A stretch of DNA of 64,000 bases from an uncultured Ruminiclostridium sp. (GTDB lineage: Bacteria > Bacillota > Clostridia > Oscillospirales > Ruminococcaceae). The translations under genes were made by a program, and so were the position numbers. Under the pieces are notes generated by a model that saw only the letters and a list, made by a program, of their open reading frames with translations, was not told the origin of the DNA and did no database searches. Within the stretch, counting starts at the first letter, position 1. Each line of letters begins with the position of its first letter. Below, piece after piece: positions 54,539 through 63,810 of this stretch. The stretch is taken from positions 1 through 64,000 of the forward strand of contig CALXIO010000010.1 of the NCBI GenBank assembly GCA_944388385.1. Reading direction: 5' to 3'.

Positions 54539-55831
54539 TTATTCCTTGGATTCTGTTACTTCAGCTGAATCACGTACTAAATCGAATGCCTTTTCAACCT
54601 GAAGATCCTTATTGAGAGCATCAGCTGCTACAAGTGTCTTTACCTTGTCAAGCTCCATCTTGTAGTTTTCAGCCATTTCAGCGTATTCCTTTTCAACCTC
54701 TTCATCAGTTACTTCGATATTTTCAAGCTCAGCAATCTTTTCAAGAGCAAGTCTGAAGTTTACCTGCATTTCAGCAATACTCTTCATGCTTTCTCTCATC
54801 TGCTCAATGGTAGAGCCTGTGAACTTAAGATAGTCAGCAAGTGAAAGACCCTGGCTTCTGAATCTGTAATCCTGCTCACGGATAAGATCATCAATACGGC
54901 TATCATACATAGCCTGGGGAACCTCAGCCTTCATAAGGGATACTACCTGGTTAGTAAGGTCTGTGTCCATGTTGTTCATAGCTGTATTGTTAGCATTTTC
55001 TTCAAGCTTTGCTCTGATATCAGCCTTAAGCTCAGCAAGTGTATCAAATTCACTTACATCCTTTGCAAACTCATCATCAACCTCAGCATATTCCTTGGTC
55101 TTGATTTCGTGAAGCTTGCACTTGAATACTGCGGGCTTGCCCTTAAGCTCTTCAGCGTGATAATCATCAGGGAATGTAACATTAACATCAAATTCCTCGT
55201 CAATCTTCTTACCGATCATCTGATCCTCAAAGCCGGGGATAAACTGACCGCTGCCTATTTCAAGTGAGAAGTTGTCAGCCTTACCGCCTTCAAATGCAAC
55301 ATCATCAACAAAGCCCTCAAAGTCAAATACTGCTGTATCGCCCTTTTCAAGTGCTCTGTCTGTAACGTCTACGATTCTTGCATCTCTTTCAAGTAACTTC
55401 TTGATTTCAGCGTCAATATCTTCATCAGTTACAGTCTTGACATCCTTAACTGTTTTTAATCCCTTATAGCCGGAAATTTCTACTTCGGGCTTTGTTGTAA
55501 ATGTAGCCTTGAAGGAAACACCGGTTTCCTTGTTTACATCAGTTACCTCAATGTTGGGAACATCCACAACATCAAGCTTTAACTCGTCGATTACTTCTGA
55601 AAGTACCTTCTGGTACATATTGTTTACTGCGTCCTGGTAGAATACGCCTTCGCCGTACTGTGTTTCAATAACCTTACGGGGTGCCTTACCCTTTCTGAAG
55701 CCGGGAACTGTAATGTTCTTCTTTTCCTTTAAGTAAACAGCCTGTACCTCAGCCTCAAACTGCTCGGCAGATGCCTTGAATTCAACCTCTACTGTATTTA
55801 CAGCAGTCTTGTTGTTAGAAATAATTTCCAT
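54539..55831 (-). CDS. tig: Trigger factor
   Basis: 430 residues. The ribosome-binding signature VPGFRKGKAPRKVIE is near the N-terminus (about 39-53), followed by the FKBP-type domain (GDTAVFDFEGFVDDVAFEGG) and the helical arm region. It is the ribosome-associated chaperone. The tig-clpP-clpX order is classic. Confidence 0.97.
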   Translation of the reverse strand: MEIISNNKTAVNTVEVEFKASAEQFEAEVQAVYLKEKKNITVPGFRKGKAPRKVIETQYGEGVFYQDAVNNMYQKVLSEVIDELKLDVVDVPNIEVTDVNKETGVSFKATFTTKPEVEISGYKGLKTVKDVKTVTDEDIDAEIKKLLERDARIVDVTDRALEKGDTAVFDFEGFVDDVAFEGGKADNFSLEIGSGQFIPGFEDQMIGKKIDEEFDVNVTFPDDYHAEELKGKPAVFKCKLHEIKTKEYAEVDDEFAKDVSEFDTLAELKADIRAKLEENANNTAMNNMDTDLTNQVVSLMKAEVPQAMYDSRIDDLIREQDYRFRSQGLSLADYLKFTGSTIEQMRESMKSIAEMQVNFRLALEKIAELENIEVTDEEVEKEYAEMAENYKMELDKVKTLVAADALNKDLQVEKAFDLVRDSAEVTESKE

Positions 55832-55870
55832 TTTTGAAAATCCTCCGTTTTGTATTTGGAATAATATTTT

Positions 55871-56566
55871 TTAGTCCTGCACAAGTACAGGCGTAAATTT
55901 AACATAGTCCGCAGAAACCAATTTATAGGTTACTGAGTCACGCTCTCCCTGAAACGCCTTTCCGAAAAAGGCGGAGCCGTGAATATGTCCGTAATAACAA
56001 CGCTTCACATTATATTTATGCAGTACCTCAAGAATATAGTAATTCTCTTCGGTGCCGTATATGGGCGGATAGTGGATAAATACCACCGGTTCAAGACCTG
56101 TTTTTTCAGCATCTTTAAGTGAAGCATCCAGTCTGCCGGCCTCCCTTGCAAGTAGCTTTGCATCCTGTGGCTCACCGTCGTCATTTATCCAGCCTCTTGT
56201 ACCGCATACAGCAATACTGCCTGCCGCAAAGGCATTGTTATTGAGAATTTTTATATTAGTGTAGCCCCTCTCACTAAGAAATGAATTCATCTTAGTCATT
56301 GTGGTCCACCAATAGTCATGATTTCCTTTAAGTATAATTTTTGATCCCTTTAATCTGCGACTTACAAACTCAAAATCCGGAATTGCCTGGTTTAAGGACA
56401 TAGCCCAGCATAAATCCCCGGGAATTACCACAGTATCCTCATCGGATACTATTTCATTCCAGTTCTGCTCCAGCTTTTCGGTGTAGTTATCCCAACCTCC
56501 GAAAATATCCATAGGCTTATTTACTCCGAAGGGTAAATGCAGATCTCCAATGGTAAATACCTTCAA
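55871..56566 (-). CDS. Metallophosphoesterase
   Basis: 231 residues. Metal motifs: IGDLHLPFG, VIPGDLCWAM, LKGNHDYWW and the late YYGHIHG. This is a stand-alone calcineurin-like phosphoesterase of unassigned substrate, distinct from the one at 28.7 kb. It lies 15 bp after thrC. Confidence 0.88.
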   Translation of the reverse strand: MKVFTIGDLHLPFGVNKPMDIFGGWDNYTEKLEQNWNEIVSDEDTVVIPGDLCWAMSLNQAIPDFEFVSRRLKGSKIILKGNHDYWWTTMTKMNSFLSERGYTNIKILNNNAFAAGSIAVCGTRGWINDDGEPQDAKLLAREAGRLDASLKDAEKTGLEPVVFIHYPPIYGTEENYYILEVLHKYNVKRCYYGHIHGSAFFGKAFQGERDSVTYKLVSADYVKFTPVLVQD

Positions 56567-56581
56567 AAATTATCTCCTGTC

Positions 56582-58078
56582 TTACTGCTTGCTGATAAAG
56601 TCAAGTACAACCTGTGACATTTCCTCAGGCTTTACACAACCTGTGAAACGTACCTGCTTATCCTTTGTATCGGCTAAAGCCTTGGGGCAGGCGGTATTTG
56701 TCAGCTTTTCAAGCTTGCCGATAAGCTCAAACTCATCAATTCCTTCACATTCGCCGCCTAAAGCATCATATACTGCAAAGCCGAACTTATAGGGGTTAGC
56801 TGTGGAGGCGATAAGAGTCTTTGTTTCATCGCCGGTAGCCTTCTTATAGTCCTCATATACCTTGTATGCAACAGCGGTATGAGTATCCATAAGGTAGCTG
56901 TAGGAATCAAATACTTCCTTGATAGTAGCCTTGGTTTCCTCATCGTTGCAGCAGCCTGCATAGAAGCTATCCTTGATTGCAGCCTTTACGCTGTCATTTA
57001 CTTCATATCTGCCTGTCTGCTTAAGTGCTGTAAACCACTCATTGATGAGCTTGTCATCCTCACCTGTAAGGTGATATAAAAGACGTTCAAGGTTACTTGA
57101 AATAAGAATATCCATTGAGGGAGAAACAGTTGTGTAGAAGGGTCTGTTTCTGTCATAGATACCTGTATTTATAAAGTCGGTAAGAATATTGTTTGCGTTG
57201 GATGCGCATATTAGCTTGCCTATGGGAACACCCATCTGCTTTGCATAATATGCCGCAAGAATATTACCGAAATTACCTGTGGGAACTACTACGTTAAGCT
57301 TATCACCGAATTCAAGCTCGCCGTCCTTAACAAGCTCAACATAGGATGATACATAGTAGATTATCTGAGGTGCAAGACGACCCCAGTTAATAGAGTTTGC
57401 GCTGGAGAATACTGTGTTTGCCTTCTTCAGCTCCTCTATCATCCTTTCATCTGTAAAGATTGCCTTTACACCGTTCTGGCAGTCATCAAAGTTACCTACA
57501 ACTGCGCAGACATTTACATTGTTACCCTCCTGTGTAGTCATCTGACGCTTCTGCATCTTGCTTACACCATCTTCGGGATAGAATACAGTAATTGAAGTGC
57601 CATCAACATTCTTGAAGCCCTCAAGTGCTGCTTTACCTGTGTCACCGCTGGTAGCAACAAGAATAGAAATCTTCTTGCCGTCTATTGTCTTCTTAGCGGA
57701 GGTTGTCAGTAAGAATGGTAATATCTGAAGTGCCATATCCTTAAAAGCACAGGTAGGACCGTGCCAGAGCTCAAGTACATAAGTACCTGTAAGGAGATGT
57801 GATATTTCAGCTATATTATCTGTAGCAAAGTTCTTATCATTGTAAGCACTTTCTACACAATGGCGAATTTCATCACCTGTAAAATCTGTAAGGAAAAGCC
57901 TGAATATCTCATAGGCTCTCTGTGCGTAGGTCATATCGCACATTTCCATCAGCTTTTCTTTTGATAATGCCGGGAGATTTTCAGGAACGAAAAGTCCGCC
58001 GTCGGATGAAAGTCCCTGAGAAATTGCGGCAGCCGCCGTAACGTTTACATTTACATTTCTTGTGCTTTTGTAAATCAT
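56582..58078 (-). CDS. thrC: Threonine synthase
   Basis: 498 residues, the long form with an N-terminal extension. The pyridoxal-phosphate lysine is in GPTCAFKDMALQ, and the phosphate-binding loop in VATSGDTGKAALEGF. It converts O-phosphohomoserine to threonine. No other threonine-pathway gene is adjacent. Confidence 0.96.
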   Translation of the reverse strand: MIYKSTRNVNVNVTAAAAISQGLSSDGGLFVPENLPALSKEKLMEMCDMTYAQRAYEIFRLFLTDFTGDEIRHCVESAYNDKNFATDNIAEISHLLTGTYVLELWHGPTCAFKDMALQILPFLLTTSAKKTIDGKKISILVATSGDTGKAALEGFKNVDGTSITVFYPEDGVSKMQKRQMTTQEGNNVNVCAVVGNFDDCQNGVKAIFTDERMIEELKKANTVFSSANSINWGRLAPQIIYYVSSYVELVKDGELEFGDKLNVVVPTGNFGNILAAYYAKQMGVPIGKLICASNANNILTDFINTGIYDRNRPFYTTVSPSMDILISSNLERLLYHLTGEDDKLINEWFTALKQTGRYEVNDSVKAAIKDSFYAGCCNDEETKATIKEVFDSYSYLMDTHTAVAYKVYEDYKKATGDETKTLIASTANPYKFGFAVYDALGGECEGIDEFELIGKLEKLTNTACPKALADTKDKQVRFTGCVKPEEMSQVVLDFISKQ

Positions 58079-58091
58079 AATAACTTACCTC

Positions 58092-58481
58092 TCAGAATTG
58101 TGTTTCATAGCCTGTGGTATCAAAGGCATCCTCGTAATAGCAAAAATCCGTAATAACGGGGTTTTTACTGCTTGTTACTGTTACCTCCGCTATATCATAG
58201 CGAGGCTGGAGCTCCATACCGTTTTCAGCTAAAAACCAATCGGCAGTAGCAATTATTCTGCCTTTCTTTTTATAATTGACCGCTTCTACCCCACTTACAA
58301 GACTTCCCTTTTTACGGGTCTTAACCTCCACAAAAACAATGTATTCATTGTTTCGTGCGATTATATCTATCTCACCGCAGGGCTTGCGGTAATTTCTTAT
58401 TACTATCTCATACCCGTTATCAACAAGATATTTACAGGTATGCTCTTCACCCAGATTTCCTTTTTTAACCTTGTCCGTCAT
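58092..58481 (-). CDS. yraN: YraN family putative nuclease (UPF0102)
   Basis: 129 residues. The nuclease-like signature [19 protein letters not shown] is present, preceded by [17 protein letters not shown]. The family has a restriction-endonuclease-like fold; its cellular role is unclear. It overlaps rnhB, the usual neighbour. Confidence 0.93.
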   Translation of the reverse strand: MTDKVKKGNLGEEHTCKYLVDNGYEIVIRNYRKPCGEIDIIARNNEYIVFVEVKTRKKGSLVSGVEAVNYKKKGRIIATADWFLAENGMELQPRYDIAEVTVTSSKNPVITDFCYYEDAFDTTGYETQF

Positions 58482-59118
58482 TTTCCTGCTTTTTCTTTAA
58501 ATACTTAACTAAAAATGACCTTCTGTGCACATCGGAAATACCATATTCATCAAGCATCTGTGTATGTAGCTTTGTACCGTATCCCTTGTGCTTTGAAAAC
58601 TGATATTGGGGATACTGTTTATCAAGCTCCGCCATATATCTGTCCCTTGATACCTTAGCAAGAATTGAAGCCGCTGCTATGGATGCACTGTTGGCATCTC
58701 CGCTTACCACCGTCATTTCCGGTATATCAAGGCCGGGAGCCTTGTTTCCGTCAATAAGAGCGCCTGCAGGTTTTACTGAAAGACCTTCATAGGCTCTTTT
58801 CATAGCAAGCATTGTGGCATTGAGAATGTTAAGGGAGTCTATTTCCTCTACCGATGCGGTAGCTATGCTGTATGAAACAGCACAGGCACATATAACATCA
58901 AAAAGCTCTTCCCTTCTTTTTTCGGTCAGCTTTTTACTGTCATTAAGCCCGTCTATTATAAGCTCCGGCGGAAGAATAACAGCCGCCGCATAAACATCAC
59001 CTGCAAAGGGTCCTCTGCCGGCTTCATCTATGCCGCATATCTGTCCGCCGAAATACTCACGCTGCTGCTTATCAAATTCTGAAAGCTCAGCAGGGCTTTT
59101 CGAGGGAGATTTTGCCAA
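58465..59118 (-). CDS. rnhB: Ribonuclease HII
   Basis: 217 residues if started at TTG (59118), which has AGGAG at 8 nt; an ATG seven codons upstream (59139) has no comparable site, so the TTG start is preferred. The catalytic motif [12 protein letters not shown] and later Glu/Asp residues are intact. It nicks RNA-DNA hybrids and misincorporated ribonucleotides. The start lies inside the rbgA 3' end. Confidence 0.93.
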   Translation of the reverse strand: MAKSPSKSPAELSEFDKQQREYFGGQICGIDEAGRGPFAGDVYAAAVILPPELIIDGLNDSKKLTEKRREELFDVICACAVSYSIATASVEEIDSLNILNATMLAMKRAYEGLSVKPAGALIDGNKAPGLDIPEMTVVSGDANSASIAAASILAKVSRDRYMAELDKQYPQYQFSKHKGYGTKLHTQMLDEYGISDVHRRSFLVKYLKKKQENDGQG

Positions 59119-59935
59119 GTTTACCACTCCTGAATTCATCTAATACCGTAGCCGCCGCCCTGTCAAGATCAGGCTCACCGCCGGACACCAGCATACCACG
59201 TTTTTTAGCTATTGCTTCTAAGGTTATATCATCCTCTTGGTTCAGCTTATAACGCTGACAAAGATTTTCACGATAGTTTTCCTTAAGAAAATCAACAAGG
59301 CTTTCAGCAAGCTCGTACACGTCCATTACATCATCCTTAATGGCACCTGTAAAGCCAAGCTTTATAGCCACCTGCTGATCATCGAACTTAGGCCAGAGAA
59401 TACCGGGAGTATCAAGCAATTCAAGCTCCTTATCAAGAGCCACCCACTGCTGTCCCCTTGTTACACCGGGTCTGTCCTCAACCTTTGTCTTACCGGTTTT
59501 TGCCATACGATTTATAAAGGAGGACTTTCCTACATTAGGTATACCTACTACCATTACCCTGAGGGATCTTCCTATAAAGCCCTTGGCCTTACGCTTTGCA
59601 AGTAAATCCGCAAGTACGCTTTTTACATTGGGTATAAAGTATTTTACTCCCTTACCGCTTCTGCAATCGCATACCATTACCTTATATCCCATAGCTGTAT
59701 AATGCTTTTGCCATAATGCGGTAATTTTATCATCCGCATAATCGCACTTGTTAAGTATCATAACTGTGGGCTTGCTTCCTGCCAGCTCCTGAATAATGGG
59801 GTTTCGGCTGGATAGAGGCACTCTGGCATCCACTATCTCAACAATAGCATCAACCATCTTAAGACTGGCTTCAATCTGGCGGCGTGTTTTGGTCATATGA
59901 CCGGGAAACCATTGTATATTGGAAATTTCCTTCAT
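59087..59935 (-). CDS. rbgA: Ribosome biogenesis GTPase RbgA/YlqF
   Basis: 282 residues. It is a circularly permuted GTPase: G4 NKCD (about 58-61) precedes G1 [10 protein letters not shown] (about 132-141) and G3 DTPG. The N-terminal [11 protein letters not shown] and C-terminal RNA-binding domain complete the family pattern. It acts late in 50S assembly. Adjacent to lepB and rplS, as in Bacillus. Confidence 0.96.
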   Translation of the reverse strand: MKEISNIQWFPGHMTKTRRQIEASLKMVDAIVEIVDARVPLSSRNPIIQELAGSKPTVMILNKCDYADDKITALWQKHYTAMGYKVMVCDCRSGKGVKYFIPNVKSVLADLLAKRKAKGFIGRSLRVMVVGIPNVGKSSFINRMAKTGKTKVEDRPGVTRGQQWVALDKELELLDTPGILWPKFDDQQVAIKLGFTGAIKDDVMDVYELAESLVDFLKENYRENLCQRYKLNQEDDITLEAIAKKRGMLVSGGEPDLDRAAATVLDEFRSGKLGKISLEKPC

Positions 59936-59944
59936 ATATGCTCC

Positions 59945-60550
59945 TTACACCATGCCGAATTTTGAAAAAGGCCACATTCTTAAAATTGCCTTACCTATTA
60001 TATATCTCTGGTCGATCTGACCTATGTCACTACTTCTGCTGTCCTTTGAACCGTTGCGATTATCTCCCAGTACAAATACCTTTCCGTCATCTATTGTGAC
60101 GTCGGTATTATCGGGGAAATTCTCCGGCAGATTTGTGGGGGTATAGGTGTAGTCCTCTTCAAGAGCCTCACCATTGCGATATACAACACCCTCGGTAAAA
60201 TCTATTCGGATTTTATCCCCGGGAAGACCTATAACTCTTTTTACTATAGGCTTGCCGTATTCTTCGGTAGCAGAATTGTAAAGCTTATCTGCGTATAAAA
60301 TGACAATATCGCCGTATTGCGGTGTATAGAGAAAATCGGAAACAATAAGACGCTCTCCGTTATGAAGAGTATCAAGCATTGAATCCCCGTCAACCATTAC
60401 TATACGTGCAAACAGCGTAAATACTATTATGAAACACAATACCGCAGAAAAAACACTTGAAAGCCAGTCAAACATTTCTGTGAAAAATGAAGTTGAGTTT
60501 ACTGAATCACCCTTTAAAGTAAAGGTCTTTCTGTTTTTTTCTTCGTTCAT
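59945..60550 (-). CDS. lepB: Signal peptidase I
   Basis: 201 residues from the ATG at 60550 (AGAAGGGA at 7 nt), the family-like start; the frame is open upstream through a hairpin. One membrane helix (about 34-53), then the catalytic Ser in VDGDSMLDTL and Lys in KPIVKRVIGLPGDKI, and GDNRNGSKDSR. It removes signal peptides at the outer face of the membrane. Confidence 0.95.
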   Translation of the reverse strand: MNEEKNRKTFTLKGDSVNSTSFFTEMFDWLSSVFSAVLCFIIVFTLFARIVMVDGDSMLDTLHNGERLIVSDFLYTPQYGDIVILYADKLYNSATEEYGKPIVKRVIGLPGDKIRIDFTEGVVYRNGEALEEDYTYTPTNLPENFPDNTDVTIDDGKVFVLGDNRNGSKDSRSSDIGQIDQRYIIGKAILRMWPFSKFGMV

Positions 60551-60582
60551 CTCTGTGTCCCTTCTGAAAAAATTTGAATTGG

Positions 60583-60609
60583 GCAATAACGAAATAAATT
60601 CGTTATTGC
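60583..60609 (-). terminator. Hairpin between rplS and lepB
   Basis: GCAATAACGAA/TTCGTTATTGC, a perfect 11-bp stem with a 5-nt loop, followed some bases later by AATTTTTTC on the minus strand. Probably partial termination, lowering lepB relative to rplS. Confidence 0.65.
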
Positions 60610-60640
60610 ACGACAATTCGATGTGAGGATAAACCGCAGG

Positions 60641-60985
60641 TTACTGAATCTTGGACTTAACCTTTGCAGCCTTACCAACTCTGTCACGGAGGTAATAGAG
60701 CTTAGCTCTGCGTACCTTACCTTCTCTGACAACCTCTACCTTTTCAACTGTGGGTGAGTGAAGAGGGAATACTCTTTCAACACCGCAGCCGTGAGCAACT
60801 CTGCGAACTGTGAAGGTTTCGCTGATGCCGCCGTGCTTCTTAGCGATAACTGTACCCTCAAAAATCTGGATACGGAACTTATCACCTTCGGGGATTCTTA
60901 CGTGAACCTTAACGGTGTCACCTACGTTGAACTGGGGAGCAGCTTCCTTAAGGCTGTCCTGCGCAATCATCTTTAATGCGTCCAT
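60641..60985 (-). CDS. rplS: 50S ribosomal protein L19
   Basis: 114 residues, full length. The [19 protein letters not shown] and [19 protein letters not shown] blocks are characteristic. It sits at the 30S-50S interface. A structured leader of about 200 nt precedes it. Confidence 0.98.
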   Translation of the reverse strand: MDALKMIAQDSLKEAAPQFNVGDTVKVHVRIPEGDKFRIQIFEGTVIAKKHGGISETFTVRRVAHGCGVERVFPLHSPTVEKVEVVREGKVRRAKLYYLRDRVGKAAKVKSKIQ

Positions 60986-61004
60986 GTTTTTTCCTCCTGG
61001 TTTT

Positions 61005-61090
61005 CGGATATTCTTGCACCGAACCTTTTCCCGCGATAATAATCAAGCGGTCGGTGATACTTTTACCACCGAAATGCAGCGGACTATCCG
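61005..61090 (-). promoter_or_regulatory. Structured rplS leader, candidate L19 autoregulatory element
   Basis: An outer stem CGGATA/TATCCG (61085-61090 with 61005-61010) encloses a CGGTG/CACCG hairpin and a CCGC/GCGG hairpin, a multi-branched shape next to the ribosome binding site. Further hairpins lie upstream to about 61180. Ribosomal protein leaders upstream of rplS are known in Firmicutes; I cannot confirm the class. Confidence 0.5.
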
Positions 61091-61189
61091 TTTTAATGTC
61101 CTTGTGCCGTAGCACTAATGGCATTACACACGCTGAAAGTATGCCTTAAAAAAGGGCATAACTCTCCTGCGGATATCAAATGCTTTAAT

Positions 61190-61218
61190 ATTATAGCATC
61201 TTTAACGAAATAATGCAA
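61190..61218 (-). promoter_or_regulatory. rplS promoter
   Basis: TTGCAT (61213-61218), 17-bp spacer, TATAAT (61190-61195). It defines a leader of about 200 nt before rplS. Confidence 0.78.
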
Positions 61219-61271
61219 GTGTTTTTTGCAAATTTCCGAATTTTTATTAAAAAATATCAGATTTTTTTAAA

Positions 61272-61910
61272 CTATTCAAAGCTTGAGCCGTCTTTACACA
61301 AAATATCGGTCCTTATTATATCTATATGTGTGATTTTATCTCCGGTGTAGCCTTCATAAGCATCAAACAACAAGGAAGGATTTAAGGTAAACTCACAACC
61401 GGAGGGCATTTTCAGTTTAAAGCTACCCTCTTTATAGTCATATACCGTTATGTAGGGCTTAATATCAAGCTCGGTAATTCCCTTCTTGGTCTTCTTTTCG
61501 GTGATTATGCTGTCCCTGTTTAAAAACTCTCTCAGCTTATCATAGTCGCACACTATTTTAATGTCATATACAGATTCGGTTATTTCAGTATGCTTTTTTA
61601 CCGGATATAAAACTGAGCTTATCCTTATATCCGGAGGCAATACCCTGTTCAGTTTATCCTTTACCTCATCTAAGGGCATATTTTGTGTGAGCTTTATATC
61701 CATAGATTCCTTTATTCCCTCTGTGCCTAAGGACAAGGGGAGATTAACATTAACATAGGTATGGGGATTAAAGCCCTGGGTATGCCATATAGGTATATCG
61801 GTTCTTCTTATTGCCCTTTGAAAGCAATTTATCAGATCAAGGGCGGAAATATATTTTGCTCTGCCGGTTTTTGAAAAAAACAGCCGTATGGCAATATTAT
61901 TCTCATTCAT
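61272..61910 (-). CDS. DUF2344 / TIGR03936 radical SAM-linked protein
   Basis: 212 residues from the ATG at 61910, which overlaps the upstream radical SAM stop region; GGAAAGG lies 12 nt before it. The AIRLFFSKTGRAKYISALDL start and PIWHTQGFNPHTYV block mark the family, which is always coupled to a TIGR03960-type radical SAM gene, sometimes fused to it. Function unknown; neighbours in other Firmicutes are ribonuclease G and rplU, suggesting an RNA or ribosome link. Confidence 0.9.
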   Translation of the reverse strand: MNENNIAIRLFFSKTGRAKYISALDLINCFQRAIRRTDIPIWHTQGFNPHTYVNVNLPLSLGTEGIKESMDIKLTQNMPLDEVKDKLNRVLPPDIRISSVLYPVKKHTEITESVYDIKIVCDYDKLREFLNRDSIITEKKTKKGITELDIKPYITVYDYKEGSFKLKMPSGCEFTLNPSLLFDAYEGYTGDKITHIDIIRTDILCKDGSSFE

Positions 61911-63756
61911 AATTAAAGCAAGCCTTTCCAAGGCACTTGTTTATACCACAGCCTGCACACTTTTCACGACAATTTGCTGTAGTAATACCCTCATGTGCCT
62001 TTTTATTCTCTCTCACAAGGAAATCCCTCGAAAACAGCATATCCATATGCTCCCAGGGGGCAATTTCCTCATAGGGTCTTTGGCGGTTTGCATAAAATGC
62101 GGTATCTATGCCGTTTTTGTCAAGGGCCTTTTTCCATAGGTCAAATCTGAAATATTCATTCCAGCCGTCCAGCTTACAGCCGCTTTTCCATGCGTCATAG
62201 ATAACATTACAAAGCCTTCTGTCACCCCTTGCAAGCACAGCCTCCAGAATGGTGGTATCATAATGGCTCCAGCTTACATCAATCCTTCTTCTTCCTTTTG
62301 AGCCGATAAGCTCCAGCAGATATTTCTGTCTTTCCTCTATTTGTTCCTTTGTGGCCTGGGGCTCATACTCAAAGGGAGTAAAGGGCTTAGGTATAAAGGT
62401 GGAAAGAGAAATAGAAATGGTTATGGGCTTTTTGCTTCGGTTTTCGGTGTTGTAATAAAGATCTATAATCTTATCCGCAAGATCCTTTATTGCCGCTATA
62501 TCCTCTAAAGTTTCAGTAGGAAGTCCCAGCATAAAGTACAGCTTTACTGAGCTGTAACCGCCCTCAAAGGCAATTCGGCAGCTTTTCATTATGTCCTCTT
62601 CGGTAATGTTCTTATTTATAACATTCCTCAGTCTTTGTGAGCCTGCCTCAGGGGCAAAGGTAAGACCGCTGCTTCTTACACTCTTTATCTTCTTTACAAC
62701 CTCATCGCTGAATTTGTCTATTCTGAGAGATGGCAAGGAAAGATTTACTCCCTTTTTATCTGTGTAGTCGGTTATATCGGTAAGCAGTCCCTCAATGTCG
62801 CTGTAGTCACTTGTGGAAAGTGAGCATAAGGATACCTCATCATATCCGGTGGATTCTATAAGGGATTTTATCTGATCTACAATAGCGCCCTTGGATTTTT
62901 CTCTGAAGGGGCGGTATATAAATCCTGCCTGGCAAAAACGACAGCCTCTTATACAGCCTCTTAATACCTCAACCACTGCCCTGTCATGGACTATCTGGGT
63001 AAAGGGTACAACAAATTCTGAGGGAGAGAACACCTTATCAAAATCAGAAATTATGCGTTTTTTAACCTTTTCGGGAGCACCCTTTAACGGGGTAATTGCC
63101 TTTATGGTGTTATCCTCGTTATAGCTTATATCATAAAGGGAGGGCACATAAATTCCCTCTATCTTTGCCGCTTCTATAAGAAATTCTTCCTTACTGCCGC
63201 TATTTTCCTTATACCTTTCTGCAAGTCGCATAAGCTCAAGGTTTACCTCTTCCCCTTCGCCAAGCACAAAAAGGTCAATAAAATCAGCAATAGGTTCTGC
63301 ATTACATACACAGGGTCCTCCTGCCATAACTATCGGGAAAAGATTTTTCCTGTCCCTTGAAAAAACCGGCAATCCTGCAAGATCTAGCATAGCAAGAATA
63401 TTAGTATAGCAAAGCTCATACTGGAGAGTAAAGCCTATAAAATCAAAATCCTTAATTGGGTCAAGGCTTTCAAGTCCGTATAAGGGAATATCGTTTTCCC
63501 TCATAAGCTGTTCCATATCGGCAAGGGGCATGAACACACGCTCACACCAGTATTCCGGCACCGCATTTTTAAGGGAATAAAGTATCTTCATGCCAAGGTG
63601 GGACATTCCTATATCATAGGTGTCGGGAAAGCAAAAGGCATAACGCATTTTCACCTTGTCCTTATCCTTGATAACAGAATTAAGCTCTCCCCCTATATAG
63701 CGGGAGGGCTTTTGTACCTTTGGCAATATCATATCAAGCTTATCTTTAAGTTCCAT
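61903..63756 (-). CDS. TIGR03960-type B12-binding-like radical SAM protein
   Basis: 617 residues. The N-terminal cobalamin-binding-like domain begins KPSRYIGGELNSV; the radical SAM motif is CIRGCRFCQAG (CX3CX2C) near 275-285, and the cysteine-rich C-terminus has CREKCAGCGINKC. It forms an overlapping pair with the DUF2344 gene. The modification catalysed is not established. Confidence 0.92.
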   Translation of the reverse strand: MELKDKLDMILPKVQKPSRYIGGELNSVIKDKDKVKMRYAFCFPDTYDIGMSHLGMKILYSLKNAVPEYWCERVFMPLADMEQLMRENDIPLYGLESLDPIKDFDFIGFTLQYELCYTNILAMLDLAGLPVFSRDRKNLFPIVMAGGPCVCNAEPIADFIDLFVLGEGEEVNLELMRLAERYKENSGSKEEFLIEAAKIEGIYVPSLYDISYNEDNTIKAITPLKGAPEKVKKRIISDFDKVFSPSEFVVPFTQIVHDRAVVEVLRGCIRGCRFCQAGFIYRPFREKSKGAIVDQIKSLIESTGYDEVSLCSLSTSDYSDIEGLLTDITDYTDKKGVNLSLPSLRIDKFSDEVVKKIKSVRSSGLTFAPEAGSQRLRNVINKNITEEDIMKSCRIAFEGGYSSVKLYFMLGLPTETLEDIAAIKDLADKIIDLYYNTENRSKKPITISISLSTFIPKPFTPFEYEPQATKEQIEERQKYLLELIGSKGRRRIDVSWSHYDTTILEAVLARGDRRLCNVIYDAWKSGCKLDGWNEYFRFDLWKKALDKNGIDTAFYANRQRPYEEIAPWEHMDMLFSRDFLVRENKKAHEGITTANCREKCAGCGINKCLGKACFNYE

Positions 63757-63810
63757 ATTTAACTTCCTTTTAGTATTCTTATAATATTCTACTACAAATA
63801 ACCGATTTTT

